Assembly: GCA_009829735.1 (NCBI GenBank)
Contig: CM020618.1
Span: 17,779,346-17,843,345 of the forward strand
Source: Pyropia yezoensis
Taxonomy: Eukaryota; Rhodophyta; Bangiophyceae; Bangiales; Bangiaceae
DNA length: 64,000 bases
Direction: 5' to 3'
Every line of letters starts with the position of its first letter. The first letter of the stretch is position 1. The translations under genes were made by a program, and so were the position numbers. The notes under the pieces were generated by a model that was not told the origin of the DNA, made no database searches, and saw nothing but the letters and a program-made list of their open reading frames with translations. Below are positions 11,041 through 20,321 of the stretch, piece by piece.

Positions 11041-13240
11041 GTTTCTGTGGCGACTCTCATGGGAGCTGCATGTCTTTTAATCCAAATTCATAACGAGTCG
11101 TCGATACTGGCCACGGTCCGCAGTGGGACTCATAAGAACCTTACTGCAATGGTATACTTGTTGTGACAGAGATTTCGGCTTCTAAACAAGTAAAAGCAAA
11201 ATACAGCGTGGAGAGGCTGTGCTTCTGTATCTACTGTTCGCGGTGCGGTTGTCTTGAAAACCCTCGAGGTAGTAAATAAATACATGTGTAAATAGCACGG
11301 CCCTCTACCGCCCAGGCCGTCCACCTCCGATGGTCCTTCATCATCCACCGCCGTCCATCCCCCCTGGCCAATCATCTCCCCTGAGCCTCCCCCCTTCCGG
11401 CGCCTCTGCCCCCCACCTCGCGGGCGGGTGGTCGCCCGCCCTTCCGCCCGGCGGCTTCCTCGCCGTGACCGCAACCCCGCCGGTGGGATAAGGGCACCGC
11501 CCTCCCGGCCACAATGGCGCTGACCGCCGCGGCCGCCGGCGTAGCCCCCCCCCCCCCTGCGCAGTACTCGTTGTTGCGGGATCCACCGCAAGGGCGTTTT
11601 GGCCCCAGAACCGTTGGTGAGACCTTGTCAAGCAGCTCTCTACACCCTCTTTCACACCCCCACACAGGTCGGTCGAATGTGATTTTTGCCTTCGACCCTT
11701 ATTGGATGCGTCTCTACGTCTCTGGAACATCGGTCTCGTCGTACGACGAGACGGCCCTCGGCGGTGCGTACAGAAGATGTAAAAAAAAAAAAGAGGACCT
11801 ACCCACCTCGAAGAATTAAGAAGGTTTTACAAGCGTTCAACAAGCCCTTTGCCGTGACAGACATGCCCGGATTAGGGCTGTGGGACGCGTACTAAGGGGA
11901 AGTACAGCAAACATGGCTCGGAAGACGGGTCATTAAATGCGCTTTCACAAGCTTACTGAGCATACTTTTGCACGCATCAGGAGTTGGCAGCCTAGCTCAT
12001 GGTCAGCTTTCAGGCCGCGATATGGAGTGGGCAAAGAATGTCAGAGGCAGCTCCCACACAAGGCTCAACGAGGGGAAGAACACCAGCACCCTCGCATCCC
12101 TTACCGAGGCTCTCCCCTCTACGTATGCGCCAAGAGCACGTCAGGGATGCAAGGGGCGGGGGGGTCACAATGGGGGAGGGGGGGGGGGGGAGGGGGGGTG
12201 GGGCTGGCATCAGCCTGCACATGGATCTGCTAAAACTTTAGGGGCTTTTTTGGTACTTCTTTGCCTCTATTAGTGACGCTAATGTCCTAGTCAGACGGAC
12301 TTGATTGCACTTAGCACTTCATTACGTACGAAACTCGTCCCATGTTTGAGGTCGTTTCACGCGGGTGGGTCGGCGCGGGGGCGCCTCTCACGCCGTTTCC
12401 AAGTCCCACTTTCCTTCGTGTACGTGTACATTTATCCTCGAGTACGCGGCTCCCATTGGTCGCCCATGTGACGGTGCAGCGAACACGTAGAGACTTCCGA
12501 GAGGGCATTCTCTAGCCTGTCTGGGCTAAATGTCGACCATTCTCGACGACATTCAAGGTGTTCGCGTACTTCAAGACATGCACGACATACGTGCTTGTAG
12601 AGGAGGCCCAGGGGAGTAAGAAAATGTTTTTTCTTTCTGAGCACGTCTGCTCTCGTGGAGCTACGAGCGAGAGAAGCCAAGGGCACTGTCAGGACAGAGC
12701 TGGTAATGTCGACCATTACATGGAGTCAATGGAAACACCTGGTCCGCCATCAATCTGGCCTAGCAGTGCACTGTGAGCGAATCAATCATGCTGAGTGTTG
12801 GCCGATGACGAACATGGGGCCGCCTGGGTGCTGTTCATAGCTAAGAAAAACACTCTCTGCGGAAGAGAAAAACGCACAACGCAGAAGGTGTCCACGCCTA
12901 GGTGTTGATGCTTGGCCAAAAAGTGGACAGCATCCATCTCCATTCTCTCGTGGTGGTTTTTATGTCCAGGTCAGGTGTGCTTCCCTTGCTCTGGCGTTGA
13001 AAGAAGCAAAGGAAAACACGTCCGTCATGAATCTGCCTTCTTGGGGCCGTGAGGCATGCTCGACACTTCCGGGACTGGTCGAAATTTGGCCCAGACTTGC
13101 TATGTCTAATCGAGGCATACATCGGCGTACATCGATACTAGCAGAACTTACAACGCACTTATCTGTCGTAATACAAAGTGGCCTCTCTCAGGATCGCATT
13201 ACCCTGCAGCCCGCACCGGCAACCAGTCTACACTGACGTC
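11041..13240. other. Gene-poor, AT-richer intergenic DNA
   Basis: Composition drops to near-balanced and no frame shows a recognisable domain. A perfect 16-bp palindrome, CTCGTCGTACGACGAG, lies at about 11738-11753, and there is a poly(A) tract near 11780. I see nothing else in these 2.2 kb. Confidence 0.5.
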
Positions 13241-14347
13241 GTTGTGGCCCCGTCGACAGCCCCCCTTTACCAGCCACCCGTCTGGCCGACAACCCCCTCC
13301 CCCGACCATCCCTCGTACCCCCCGCCCCAGTAGCTACGCGCCCTCTGTGCCGCCCGCCGGTGGTGCCGCCGCCTCGCGTTGTCGCATACGCCCATGGCCC
13401 CCAAGAGCCCTAAGGCGCCCGCCGCTTCCATGGCCCGCCCCCCGGAGACTCACGGGCTGCCCACCTTTCCTGCCCCCGGCCCTGCCGCGGCCCGCTACTA
13501 CTGCAGCCCGCCCAAGATATTCGGCACCCCTGTACGGATCCACACCGGGTACGCTCACCCGACCAGCACTAGCCCCGGCTGTGGCGCCCCCCACCAAGTG
13601 TGCTCACCCGACCGGTGCTTCTTGCCGCTGCGGCGTCCCCCCCAACTGTGTCCACCCGACCGGTGCTGCTCACCGCTGCGGCGTCCCCCCCAAGATGTCT
13701 TCCGATCCCTCGCCCGCTCACCCTCATCCTGGCGTCGGTATCTAGCACTGAGTGTGCCCACCCCACCCGACCGCCCCCGCGCCTGCCCGACCTCTGCGCG
13801 CTCACCCATGGCATCCCCGCCCATCGTGGCGCCCACCCAGCGGGGTATCTTCCTGGGTTCTCCCGAGAACGTTGCTGCGTGCCCGCGTGTCCACCACTTT
13901 TGGTGCTTCCTTTCGGCACATCTGGTGTCCTTCTCGCGGTCCGTTTTTAGTGCTTAGTCTTAACGTGTCTGCCCATGGTGTGTTCCACCTCTACGGGAAG
14001 CACCCACGACCTCCCGCGACTCCTTTCATTGTTGGTGACCATCCCCCTGGACCGCCACGCACTGGGATACGCCCGCACTTTTCTTTTTTTGTATGGCGAT
14101 AGCGGGGCTGGCGAGGGAAAGAGAGATGCACGCAGCTGTGACGGCGTGCTACAGCATGGGGACCCACAGGAAGTCTGTGTCGCTCACGCCGTCGGGCATA
14201 GTACAATGAAGTAACACGATGGGGCCGTTCGTCTCCCTAGCAGCACATCCGGCGTCAACGCCAGCGCGCACCAGCACCAGCGTGCCGCCTTTCTCGTACT
14301 GCCTTGTTCCTTTTCTCTTTTCCTTTCCTTTCCACCGTCCCACGACC
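13241..14347. other. C-rich intergenic DNA with a degenerate ~48-bp tandem duplication
   Basis: Around 13594-13690 a unit of about 48 bp (ending in GCTGCGGCGTCCCCCC) occurs twice in tandem with a few changes. Open frames across it are proline- and alanine-rich without a known domain. The stretch 14280-14340 is pyrimidine-rich and directly precedes the SAP ORF, so it could be that ORF's 5' leader. Confidence 0.45.
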
Positions 14348-14581
14348 ATGGCAGGGCCCAAGGTCACGGAGCTGAAGGACGCCCTGACGGCTCGCGGGCT
14401 CTCTACGAACGGCACCAAGGAGACGCTCCGCCAGCGCTGCGAGCAGCATTCCGTGCCCTACCCCGGATCGCACGTTGCCGCAAGCGACCCGCATGTCCCA
14501 GCTGCCCCTGCACCTAGCCCTCGCGCCTCTCTCGGTAGCTGCGCGTCCCCCCCCCCAACGAACGTCTGGCTCTGCTTCTGA
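14348..14581 (+). CDS. SAP-domain ORF, broken or short
   Basis: From the ATG at 14348 the frame gives 77 residues and opens directly with a SAP motif: VTELKDALTARGLSTNGTK followed by ETLRQRC. SAP domains bind AT-rich DNA and occur in chromatin proteins and in some transposon proteins. The rest is proline/alanine-rich and ends at TGA 14579-14581. Just before, a C-tract near 14550 offers a one-base shift into a longer open frame that reaches the solo LTR at 14741. The ORF may therefore be the 5' end of a gene broken by frameshift and LTR insertion. The opposite strand is also open here, and it is not settled whether this ORF belongs to the Myb-like locus to the right. Confidence 0.5.
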   Translation: MAGPKVTELKDALTARGLSTNGTKETLRQRCEQHSVPYPGSHVAASDPHVPAAPAPSPRASLGSCASPPPTNVWLCF

Positions 14582-14740
14582 ACTTCCCGATACGCCTGCT
14601 GGCCCTCCCGCGTCGCCCGTTGGACCACGCGTGGGTGGCGCACCTTCGTTTGCGCTCCCGACCGCGCCCGGCGCCCCCCGCCCCGTGCCCATGGCGGGTC
14701 CCAGGGGATACTCGTACAAGTCCGGGTCAGCAGCGATGGG

Positions 14741-15210
14741 TGTGGCAAGAACCACTCGCACACGCGACACCCAAGTTGGGGCGGTGCGCAAGGGCTGCCT
14801 CCCGTGTCGGGGGAGCCGGAAGAAGTGCAAGTCGCACACACTCTGTCCCTGTTGTGGGGCAATCCCCCCACTGACAAACAAGAAGATGGTGTGTGGGCCA
14901 ACAGTTTCTTGGTCGGGACGGGGAAGCAAGGCCAAGCCCCGCTTTCCCTCCCCTTATCCCCCCAGGGTCCCCTCAGAATCTCGCCACTCAGAATCTCCCA
15001 CCCCAGCACCTGCCCACCGGGCCACACGAAAATTCAAGACGATAAATGCAGAAAACCCTCAAATCCAAGTTGGATTTACTACTAAGCTAACTATCCCTAA
15101 CTTAGGGAATATGGACCCAAATGCAAGGGGGAGGAACGGGTCAGGCTAGTGGCCTGCCGCCCCTTGCATGGCACGTGTTGCCCCCCTACCTGGGGGTCAA
15201 TACTGCCACA
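14741..15210 (-). mobile_element. Solo LTR (copy A), older insertion of the same family
   Basis: A 470-bp LTR bounded by the inverted termini TGTGGCA and TGCCACA. It is related to the two LTRs of the element at 15305-20321 but visibly more diverged. Neighbouring 5-mers are ATGGG on the left and ATCAG on the right, so a target duplication is degraded or absent. It keeps the internal palindrome AAATCCAAGTTGGATTT. Strand is assigned from the orientation of the complete element. Confidence 0.85.
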
Positions 15211-15304
15211 ATCAGGTACAGCAGCTTCATCAGCAGGGGCTCCCGACCGTGGGCGTGACTCCCAAATGGGCGAAGCCTGGGGAGGTGGCGGGGTTGGCTG
15301 CTCC
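15211..15304. other. Host sequence trapped between two LTR insertions
   Basis: These 94 bp separate solo LTR A from the complete element. If both insertions are removed, the minus-strand frame of the Myb-like gene runs on through this piece (EWE followed by QPTPPPPQASP) and past 14740. It therefore looks like the displaced 3' part of that gene, although the plus strand is also open. The last five bases, 15300-15304 (GCTCC), are the left target-site duplication. Confidence 0.55.
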
Positions 15305-15773
15305 TGTGGCAAAAACCACAAGCACACACGGCACCCAAGTTGGGGCGGTGTGCTAGGGCTGCCTCCCGTGTCGGGGGAACCGGAAGAAGTGCAAGTCGCA
15401 CACACTCTGTCCCTGTTGTGGGGCAAACCCCCCACGGACAAACAAGAGGATGGTGTGTGGTCCAACAGTTTCTTGGTCGGGACGGGGACGCAGGGCCAAG
15501 CCCCGCTGTCCCTCCCCTTATCCCCCCAGGGTGCACTCAGAATCTCGCCACTCAGAATCTCCCACCCCAGCACCTGCCCACCGGGCCACACGAAAATTCA
15601 AGACGATAAATGCAGAAAACCCTCAAATCCAAGTTGGATTTACTACTAAGCTAACTATCCCAAACTTAGGGAATATGGACCCAAATGCAGGGGGAGGAAC
15701 GGATCAGGCTAGTGGCCTGCCGCCCCTTGCATGGCACGTGTTGCCCCCCTACCTGGGGGTCAATACTGCCACA
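15305..15773 (-). repeat. 3' LTR (copy B)
   Basis: 469 bp, the downstream LTR in the minus-strand sense of the element. It differs from the 5' LTR at four sites (in the stretches at about 15379, 15427, 15485 and 15534). A perfect odd palindrome lies at 15625-15641 and a shorter one at 15334-15344. Confidence 0.93.
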
Positions 15774-15786
15774 CTCCCCTCTCCTC
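15774..15786 (-). other. Polypurine tract of the LTR element
   Basis: On the minus strand the 13 bases GAGGAGAGGGGAG abut the 3' LTR directly, where plus-strand DNA synthesis of a retrotransposon is primed. Together with the PBS this fixes the direction of the element. Confidence 0.85.
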
Positions 15787-16111
15787 AGTTCCGACCGACC
15801 CGGTCGGCCCTGTGAGGGGGTGCGTAAACGCACGTCTCGGCGTTGGGGGCGCGACTTGGTGTCCCCAATCGAGTACGTAACACGGATGTGGAGGCGGTCA
15901 CGTTGACCGCCCCTCTTCTCAAGCTTGCCCACTCGGCAGCTTGCTCTCCTCAGTTCACACTTCACCATCACCACCACCTCCCCTTCACCTTCCACTGGGC
16001 CGCCCCACGCTGGGGAGGCCACCCGTATACCCACGATCCGAGTCCCCCTCAACTCGAGGCGGGTCTCGTGCTGCGATAGCCAGAGCGTCTCTCCCCAACT
16101 TGGGGAGAGCC

Positions 16112-18055
16112 ATGGCGACTCCGGGAGTGGAGACGGACTCTCTTGACGAGCGCATGGAGGACACCTCCTACGGGGCAGCACCCGCCGGGACTTCCGGCGG
16201 GGGCTCCGCGATCGCTCCGGGGGACGGGACTCCCGCGTCACCCGGCTTTGGGTTGACGGCGGGGTCTCCCCCGGAGGCGGGACAAGTTGTCCCGCGTGAG
16301 GCCTTGGGGCGGTGGTTTTACCCCGCTTGGCCTCTCTATGAGGAGGGGCTGACTGTTCTTCGCTGTGGCCGACTTGGCGCAGCGATGGGCCGGGTATGGG
16401 ACCGCCTACGGGAGAAGTATCCCCGTAGGGTCGGGTTCCCTGCCGGCTTCAGGACGGACCAGTTTGCCTTCCTGGACGATGAGGAGGTTGAGGACGTTCA
16501 GCGTGCCAAGGCCATGGTGGACCGCGGGGGAACTATCCCGGGTCCCGGCGACTTGCCGACCTTCACGTGGGACGCTGTGGCAACTCGCCCACCGTACCTC
16601 CACGAGGCCGATCCGCACACTCATCACTTTGATGTGCGGATGGAGAAAGACTTCCGGCGAGGTCCCTACTTGGTGACCTCGGCTCAACTTGAGTTTCCTC
16701 AACAGTCTGCTGCCAGTAAGGAGCAGTACTATCCGAAGAAGCCCGAGTGGTGGCCTCAAGTTGAGGTCCCCTACGGGTTCCCGGCGTTGTTGCCACGGTT
16801 GCTTGACCACTTCGGCTCCGTCATGTTGACGGCTGCCCCTGATCACCTGGTGTGGGCCATGTTGGCCACCCAGTGGCTCCTCGAGGTCATGTCGACCTGG
16901 GTGTCCTGTGTTCAGCGGCGGGGGATGCTCTGGCATCTCCCCCTCCGGCTCCTCCAAGGTTTGGAACAGCTCACCCCTCAGCTAGTTGCTGAGGGGTGCT
17001 CATCAGGACAACTCACTCTACTTGAGGAGATGCTCCGGCTCCATAAGCTTATCGAGTGGGAGAGCATTGAGCACAAGTTGCGCCGCCCCACTCGTGGGCC
17101 CAAGGACGATGGCGCACTTCGCCAGTTCGTGTGGGTCGCTCGTGAACTTCACGACGGCCGTGTGGTCCTACGAGAGGGGTTGGGCATCGGGGACTACCCG
17201 TATGCCCCGGGGGTGGATCGCCACACTGCGCCACCCCCGGACAAGCCCATAGTTATGGCCGTGCCGTCCTATGATGACCATATGACTCAACCCACTGCGG
17301 GAGCCCCAAGTCGGGGTCGCAGTTACACCCGGGTACCGCCACCTCGGCGGGCCCCTCCGCTTCCTCCTGTTCCTTTCCAACTTCACGGGAACATCCCGAT
17401 CAGCGTGGCCGTGGAGTCTTCCACCCCGGTGTCCCCCAACTTGGGGGCCACCCTCCTGACGGTATACCCCAAGTTGGTGTTGCCGCCCACGCCTCTAACC
17501 TCAGAGATGATGATCACCACGTTGGTGCGCACCATTTCCTGGTTGGCCGCGTCGACCGCAACCCTACAGAGTTCCGAGACTCCTCAACTTGAGGAGCGCG
17601 TTCGTACTGCAGTGGCGACCGCGAGTTGCGAGTCGGTGGCGGAGTTTATGACAGCCGAGTTGGCTCGCATTGGGGCTATTATGCCCCAGCCAGCCCCACT
17701 TGGGCGTGGCAAACGTCGCGCGAGCCGGGCATACTCGCCTCCTCGCCGTCGTCGCCGACACTCGCGGCGCTCTCCTTCCGTATCGGAAGACGAGTTGTCT
17801 TACTCCGTTTCGGAGTCCTCTACCCCGTCGGAGACGGAGTCTGTCCAGCGTCTGCGTCGCAAACTTGCGCGCAAGACCAGGCAGAAGAGTGGCCACGGTC
17901 GGCGCCACTTGCGCGACCGTGAGGGACGCGACGGTTCCGACTTGGAGCCGCCGCCCCCTCCAACAAGTGGAGACCGTTATCGGCGTGGGTCTCGCCGCTC
18001 GCCTCCACGTGAGGGCGAGGGCCGTGGAGTGGGAGAGTCTAGCATGCGTGCCTAG
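16112..18055 (+). CDS. Uncharacterised 647-residue protein encoded antisense inside the LTR element
   Basis: An open frame of 648 codons on the strand opposite to pol, between the pol remnant and the 3' LTR. The start was taken at the ATG opening MATPGVETDSLDERMED; the frame is open further upstream. I recognise no family. The N-terminus is acidic and Gly/Ser-rich. Residues about 80-400 look globular and tryptophan-rich (YPRRVGFPAGF, KKPEWWPQVEV, LLPRLLDHFGS, IEWESIEHKLRRP). The C-terminal ~110 residues are an arginine/serine-rich low-complexity tail with RRRRRHSRRS and several acidic-serine stretches. The tail recalls nucleic-acid-binding Gag or SR-type tails, but that is only a resemblance. 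No zinc knuckle is seen. Coding quality is high (no stops across 1.9 kb, sensible residue mix), so this may be an accessory protein made from its own promoter. Confidence 0.65.
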   Translation: MATPGVETDSLDERMEDTSYGAAPAGTSGGGSAIAPGDGTPASPGFGLTAGSPPEAGQVVPREALGRWFYPAWPLYEEGLTVLRCGRLGAAMGRVWDRLREKYPRRVGFPAGFRTDQFAFLDDEEVEDVQRAKAMVDRGGTIPGPGDLPTFTWDAVATRPPYLHEADPHTHHFDVRMEKDFRRGPYLVTSAQLEFPQQSAASKEQYYPKKPEWWPQVEVPYGFPALLPRLLDHFGSVMLTAAPDHLVWAMLATQWLLEVMSTWVSCVQRRGMLWHLPLRLLQGLEQLTPQLVAEGCSSGQLTLLEEMLRLHKLIEWESIEHKLRRPTRGPKDDGALRQFVWVARELHDGRVVLREGLGIGDYPYAPGVDRHTAPPPDKPIVMAVPSYDDHMTQPTAGAPSRGRSYTRVPPPRRAPPLPPVPFQLHGNIPISVAVESSTPVSPNLGATLLTVYPKLVLPPTPLTSEMMITTLVRTISWLAASTATLQSSETPQLEERVRTAVATASCESVAEFMTAELARIGAIMPQPAPLGRGKRRASRAYSPPRRRRRHSRRSPSVSEDELSYSVSESSTPSETESVQRLRRKLARKTRQKSGHGRRHLRDREGRDGSDLEPPPPPTSGDRYRRGSRRSPPREGEGRGVGESSMRA

Positions 18056-18166
18056 TTGGCAGCTGCCTTTGTTGTGAGAGTGTGAGGATTAGGGCTGTAG
18101 TTAAAAGCCACTCTGCGTACCACTTCGACTTGAAGCACTCTCTTGGCACTGTTGCTCGGCCTTCCC

Positions 18167-19162
18167 TCACGTTGAGGGAGGGCTGTTAGGGTCTATCTCA
18201 TTCCGGGCACAGTACGCCCGGACCTTCTCAGCGGGAAGGTCCTCCACATACTCCCACGTATCATCCTTGGCTTTGTAGCCAAACCAACGCACCCTCAACA
18301 TGAGGCGGTTAGTATCCTCATCCCATCCGTGGTCGATGAACTTATCGAACACGTACTCCTGCGGGCCCTGTTTGGCCGCAGGCAGTGAGGGGAGGCGCCA
18401 CGCTTCCAAAGCACGCGCCCAAGCTGGGTCGCCTGCAGGCGGTGGTGCAACTTTGACCACGTCCTGTCCGTTCACTGTGCGGACCCCATCGTCACTTTCG
18501 ATGGTGAAACGCCGCCCATCAGTACGAAGGACCTGGTACGGCCCCTTCGTCTGGAATACCAACTTACCCCCAGTTGGGGTGTGTGAGTGAACCAGCACCC
18601 AGTCACCCTGTTCGGGGACATGCTTAGCATTGCGCCCCTTTTTGTCAAAGGTACGCTTGTAGCGCTTTTGTGCTTTGTCCATCTCAGCCCTGACTTTAGG
18701 GATGAGGTGTTCAAGCCTAGCAGCGAACTCCGCCTTACTCTCAGTAGGAGTAGGCGTGCTGCCATCATCCTCCCTAGTTGGGAGCGACCGCCGCACAGCA
18801 ATAGACCGCACGCGACGGGGGGTCACAAAAGCGAGGGGTACTTCCCCGGTAGATGAGTGAACCTGCGAATTGTAGGCAGTGGTAAGAATAGAAATGTATT
18901 GGTCCCACGTTTTCACATGCTCACTCACATAGTGGCGCAGCTGCCTAACAATAGTTTTGTTGAAGCGCTCCTTGACGAGGGCCCTTGAACGGGGCCCTCC
19001 CCTATACGGTTGTTGGCGTATAGGGGGTACACCGGGTTTCAACTCGATCCGGTGTTGGGTGGCTCTCATGAGTCCCAATTGACCATCCCACAACTTGTGA
19101 TATTGGTCCAAGAGGCGTTCAACTTGAACCCTCAACCTGGGTGGAACACCCTCCATGTTCAC
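18167..19162 (-). pseudogene. Pol remnant: RT entry segment fused to integrase C-terminus and chromodomain
   Basis: An open frame of about 331 codons. It begins with the segment preceding and entering reverse transcriptase (HRIELKPGVPPIRQQPYRGG) and then, after RSRALVK, jumps straight into the last part of the integrase core (ERFNKTIVRQL, then TAYNSQVHSSTGEVPL). The RT catalytic core, RNase H, the integrase zinc domain and the first two integrase aspartates are gone; only the final glutamate region of the integrase core remains. The integrase C-terminal domain follows, with a chromodomain at the end (EYVFDKFIDHG, LRVRWFGYKAKDDTWEY), which defines chromoviruses. The frame is undamaged after the deletion, so a protein could still be made, but it cannot be catalytic. 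Confidence 0.9.
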
Positions 19163-19832
19163 ATGGGGACGAGGAGAGGCGGCCGACTTGGCTTGGTGCT
19201 TCTCCTTTCCGGACCTCGGGTCGCTACTCGCGCCCGCGTTGAGGGTGGCCGCTACTACCGGTCCCTCATGTTGGTCGATATAGCCGAACTTGGCTCCCGA
19301 TCAAAGATACTTTCTTTGAGGGTGGCGGGGGTAGCAACTTGCTACGACCCCTGTCACAGGCTCGAGCCCATCACCGACGAGTGAAGGTCCGCCGTCTTCC
19401 ACCCGCCTAGTTGGCGACGGCTCTATGCCGAAGTTGAATCCAACCCGAGTGGATCTCGCGGGGACAGTCCTCTCACCTTGGGACGTTCCCTTTGAGTGTA
19501 CCACCCGGTGGCCGAAGTGCGAACCACCGGTCCGAGAAAGACCCTCAGGGTGAACACCCGACTGGGTCGGGGTGGCATACCGCCCGCACCGATACCCACG
19601 GCCCTGCTGGCTGGAGTGCCTCTAGCACCTCCGCGACCCCAGGTACACCCTGTGTCTGGCCAGTATTCAAAGGCGCCGGGGTAAAGTCGTCACCGGAGAG
19701 TTTCCCGAACGTCGGGAGGTCCGATCCAGCCGTGTTGGCTAACGATCCACACGACACAGTCCAAGACCACCGTTCCTCTGAGACAGAGGGCCCCCTACAC
19801 CCGGGTGCACCCGGAGGTAAAGTTTACCTCTG
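19163..19832 (-). other. Leader / degenerate gag-protease region of the LTR element
   Basis: Between the PBS and the pol remnant only short frames are present in the minus-strand sense. No capsid, zinc-knuckle or protease motif (DTG/DSG) is recognisable. The element therefore seems to lack gag as well as most of pol. Confidence 0.5.
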
Positions 19833-19850
19833 TCCCCTGCTGCTCCACCA
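19833..19850 (-). other. Primer-binding site of the LTR element
   Basis: On the minus strand, two bases after the 5' LTR, stands TGGTGGAGCAGCAGGGGA. Its complement ends in CCA with a plausible acceptor-stem strand and discriminator base, as expected for a tRNA 3' end used as primer. I cannot name the tRNA with confidence. Confidence 0.75.
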
Positions 19851-19852
19851 AA

Positions 19853-20321
19853 TGTGGCAAAAACCACAAGCACACACGGCACCCAAGTTGGGGCGGTGTG
19901 CTAGGGCTGCCTCCCGTGTCGAGGGAACCGGAAGAAGTGCAAGTCGCACACACTCTGTCCCTGTTGTGGGGCAAACCTCCCACGGACAAACAAGAGGATG
20001 GTGTGTGGTCCAACAGTTTCTTGGTCGGGACGGAGACGCAGGGCCAAGCCCCGCTGTCCCTCCCCTTATCCCCCCAGGGTCCACTCAGAATCTCGCCACT
20101 CAGAATCTCCCACCCCAGCACCTGCCCACCGGGCCACACGAAAATTCAAGACGATAAATGCAGAAAACCCTCAAATCCAAGTTGGATTTACTACTAAGCT
20201 AACTATCCCAAACTTAGGGAATATGGACCCAAATGCAGGGGGAGGAACGGATCAGGCTAGTGGCCTGCCGCCCCTTGCATGGCACGTGTTGCCCCCCTAC
20301 CTGGGGGTCAATACTGCCACA
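19853..20321 (-). repeat. 5' LTR (copy C)
   Basis: 469 bp, the upstream LTR in the minus-strand sense, with TGTGGCA/TGCCACA ends. It differs from copy B at four positions. Followed at 20322-20326 by the right target duplication GCTCC. Confidence 0.93.

Larger units (their letters stand above)
15305..20321 (-). mobile_element. Complete LTR retrotransposon, Ty3/gypsy chromovirus type, with internally deleted pol
   Basis: Two 469-bp LTRs (15305-15773 and 19853-20321) differ at four positions that I can count and end in TGTGGCA/TGCCACA. The element is flanked by the 5-bp duplication GCTCC at 15300-15304 and 20322-20326. A primer-binding site and a polypurine tract fix the sense strand as minus. 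Going 5' to 3' on that strand: LTR, PBS, a degenerate ~500-bp leader or gag region, a fused RT/integrase remnant with a chromodomain (19162-18167), then a long ORF on the opposite strand (16112-18055), PPT and LTR. Protease, most of RT, RNase H and the first part of integrase are missing, so movement would need proteins from another copy. The near-identical LTRs mean a recent insertion, and it interrupts a Myb/SANT-like gene. Confidence 0.93.

Noticed and set aside
14741-15149. Cysteine-rich motif in solo LTR A (GCLPCRGSRKKCKSH... type) that resembles a zinc finger
   Set aside because: It lies entirely inside an LTR, and LTR copies B and C have an in-frame TAG just before it, so it is a chance frame.
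15305-20321. Treating the plus strand as the sense strand because it carries the longest ORF
   Set aside because: PBS at 19833-19850, PPT at 15774-15786 and the pol remnant all place the sense on the minus strand.
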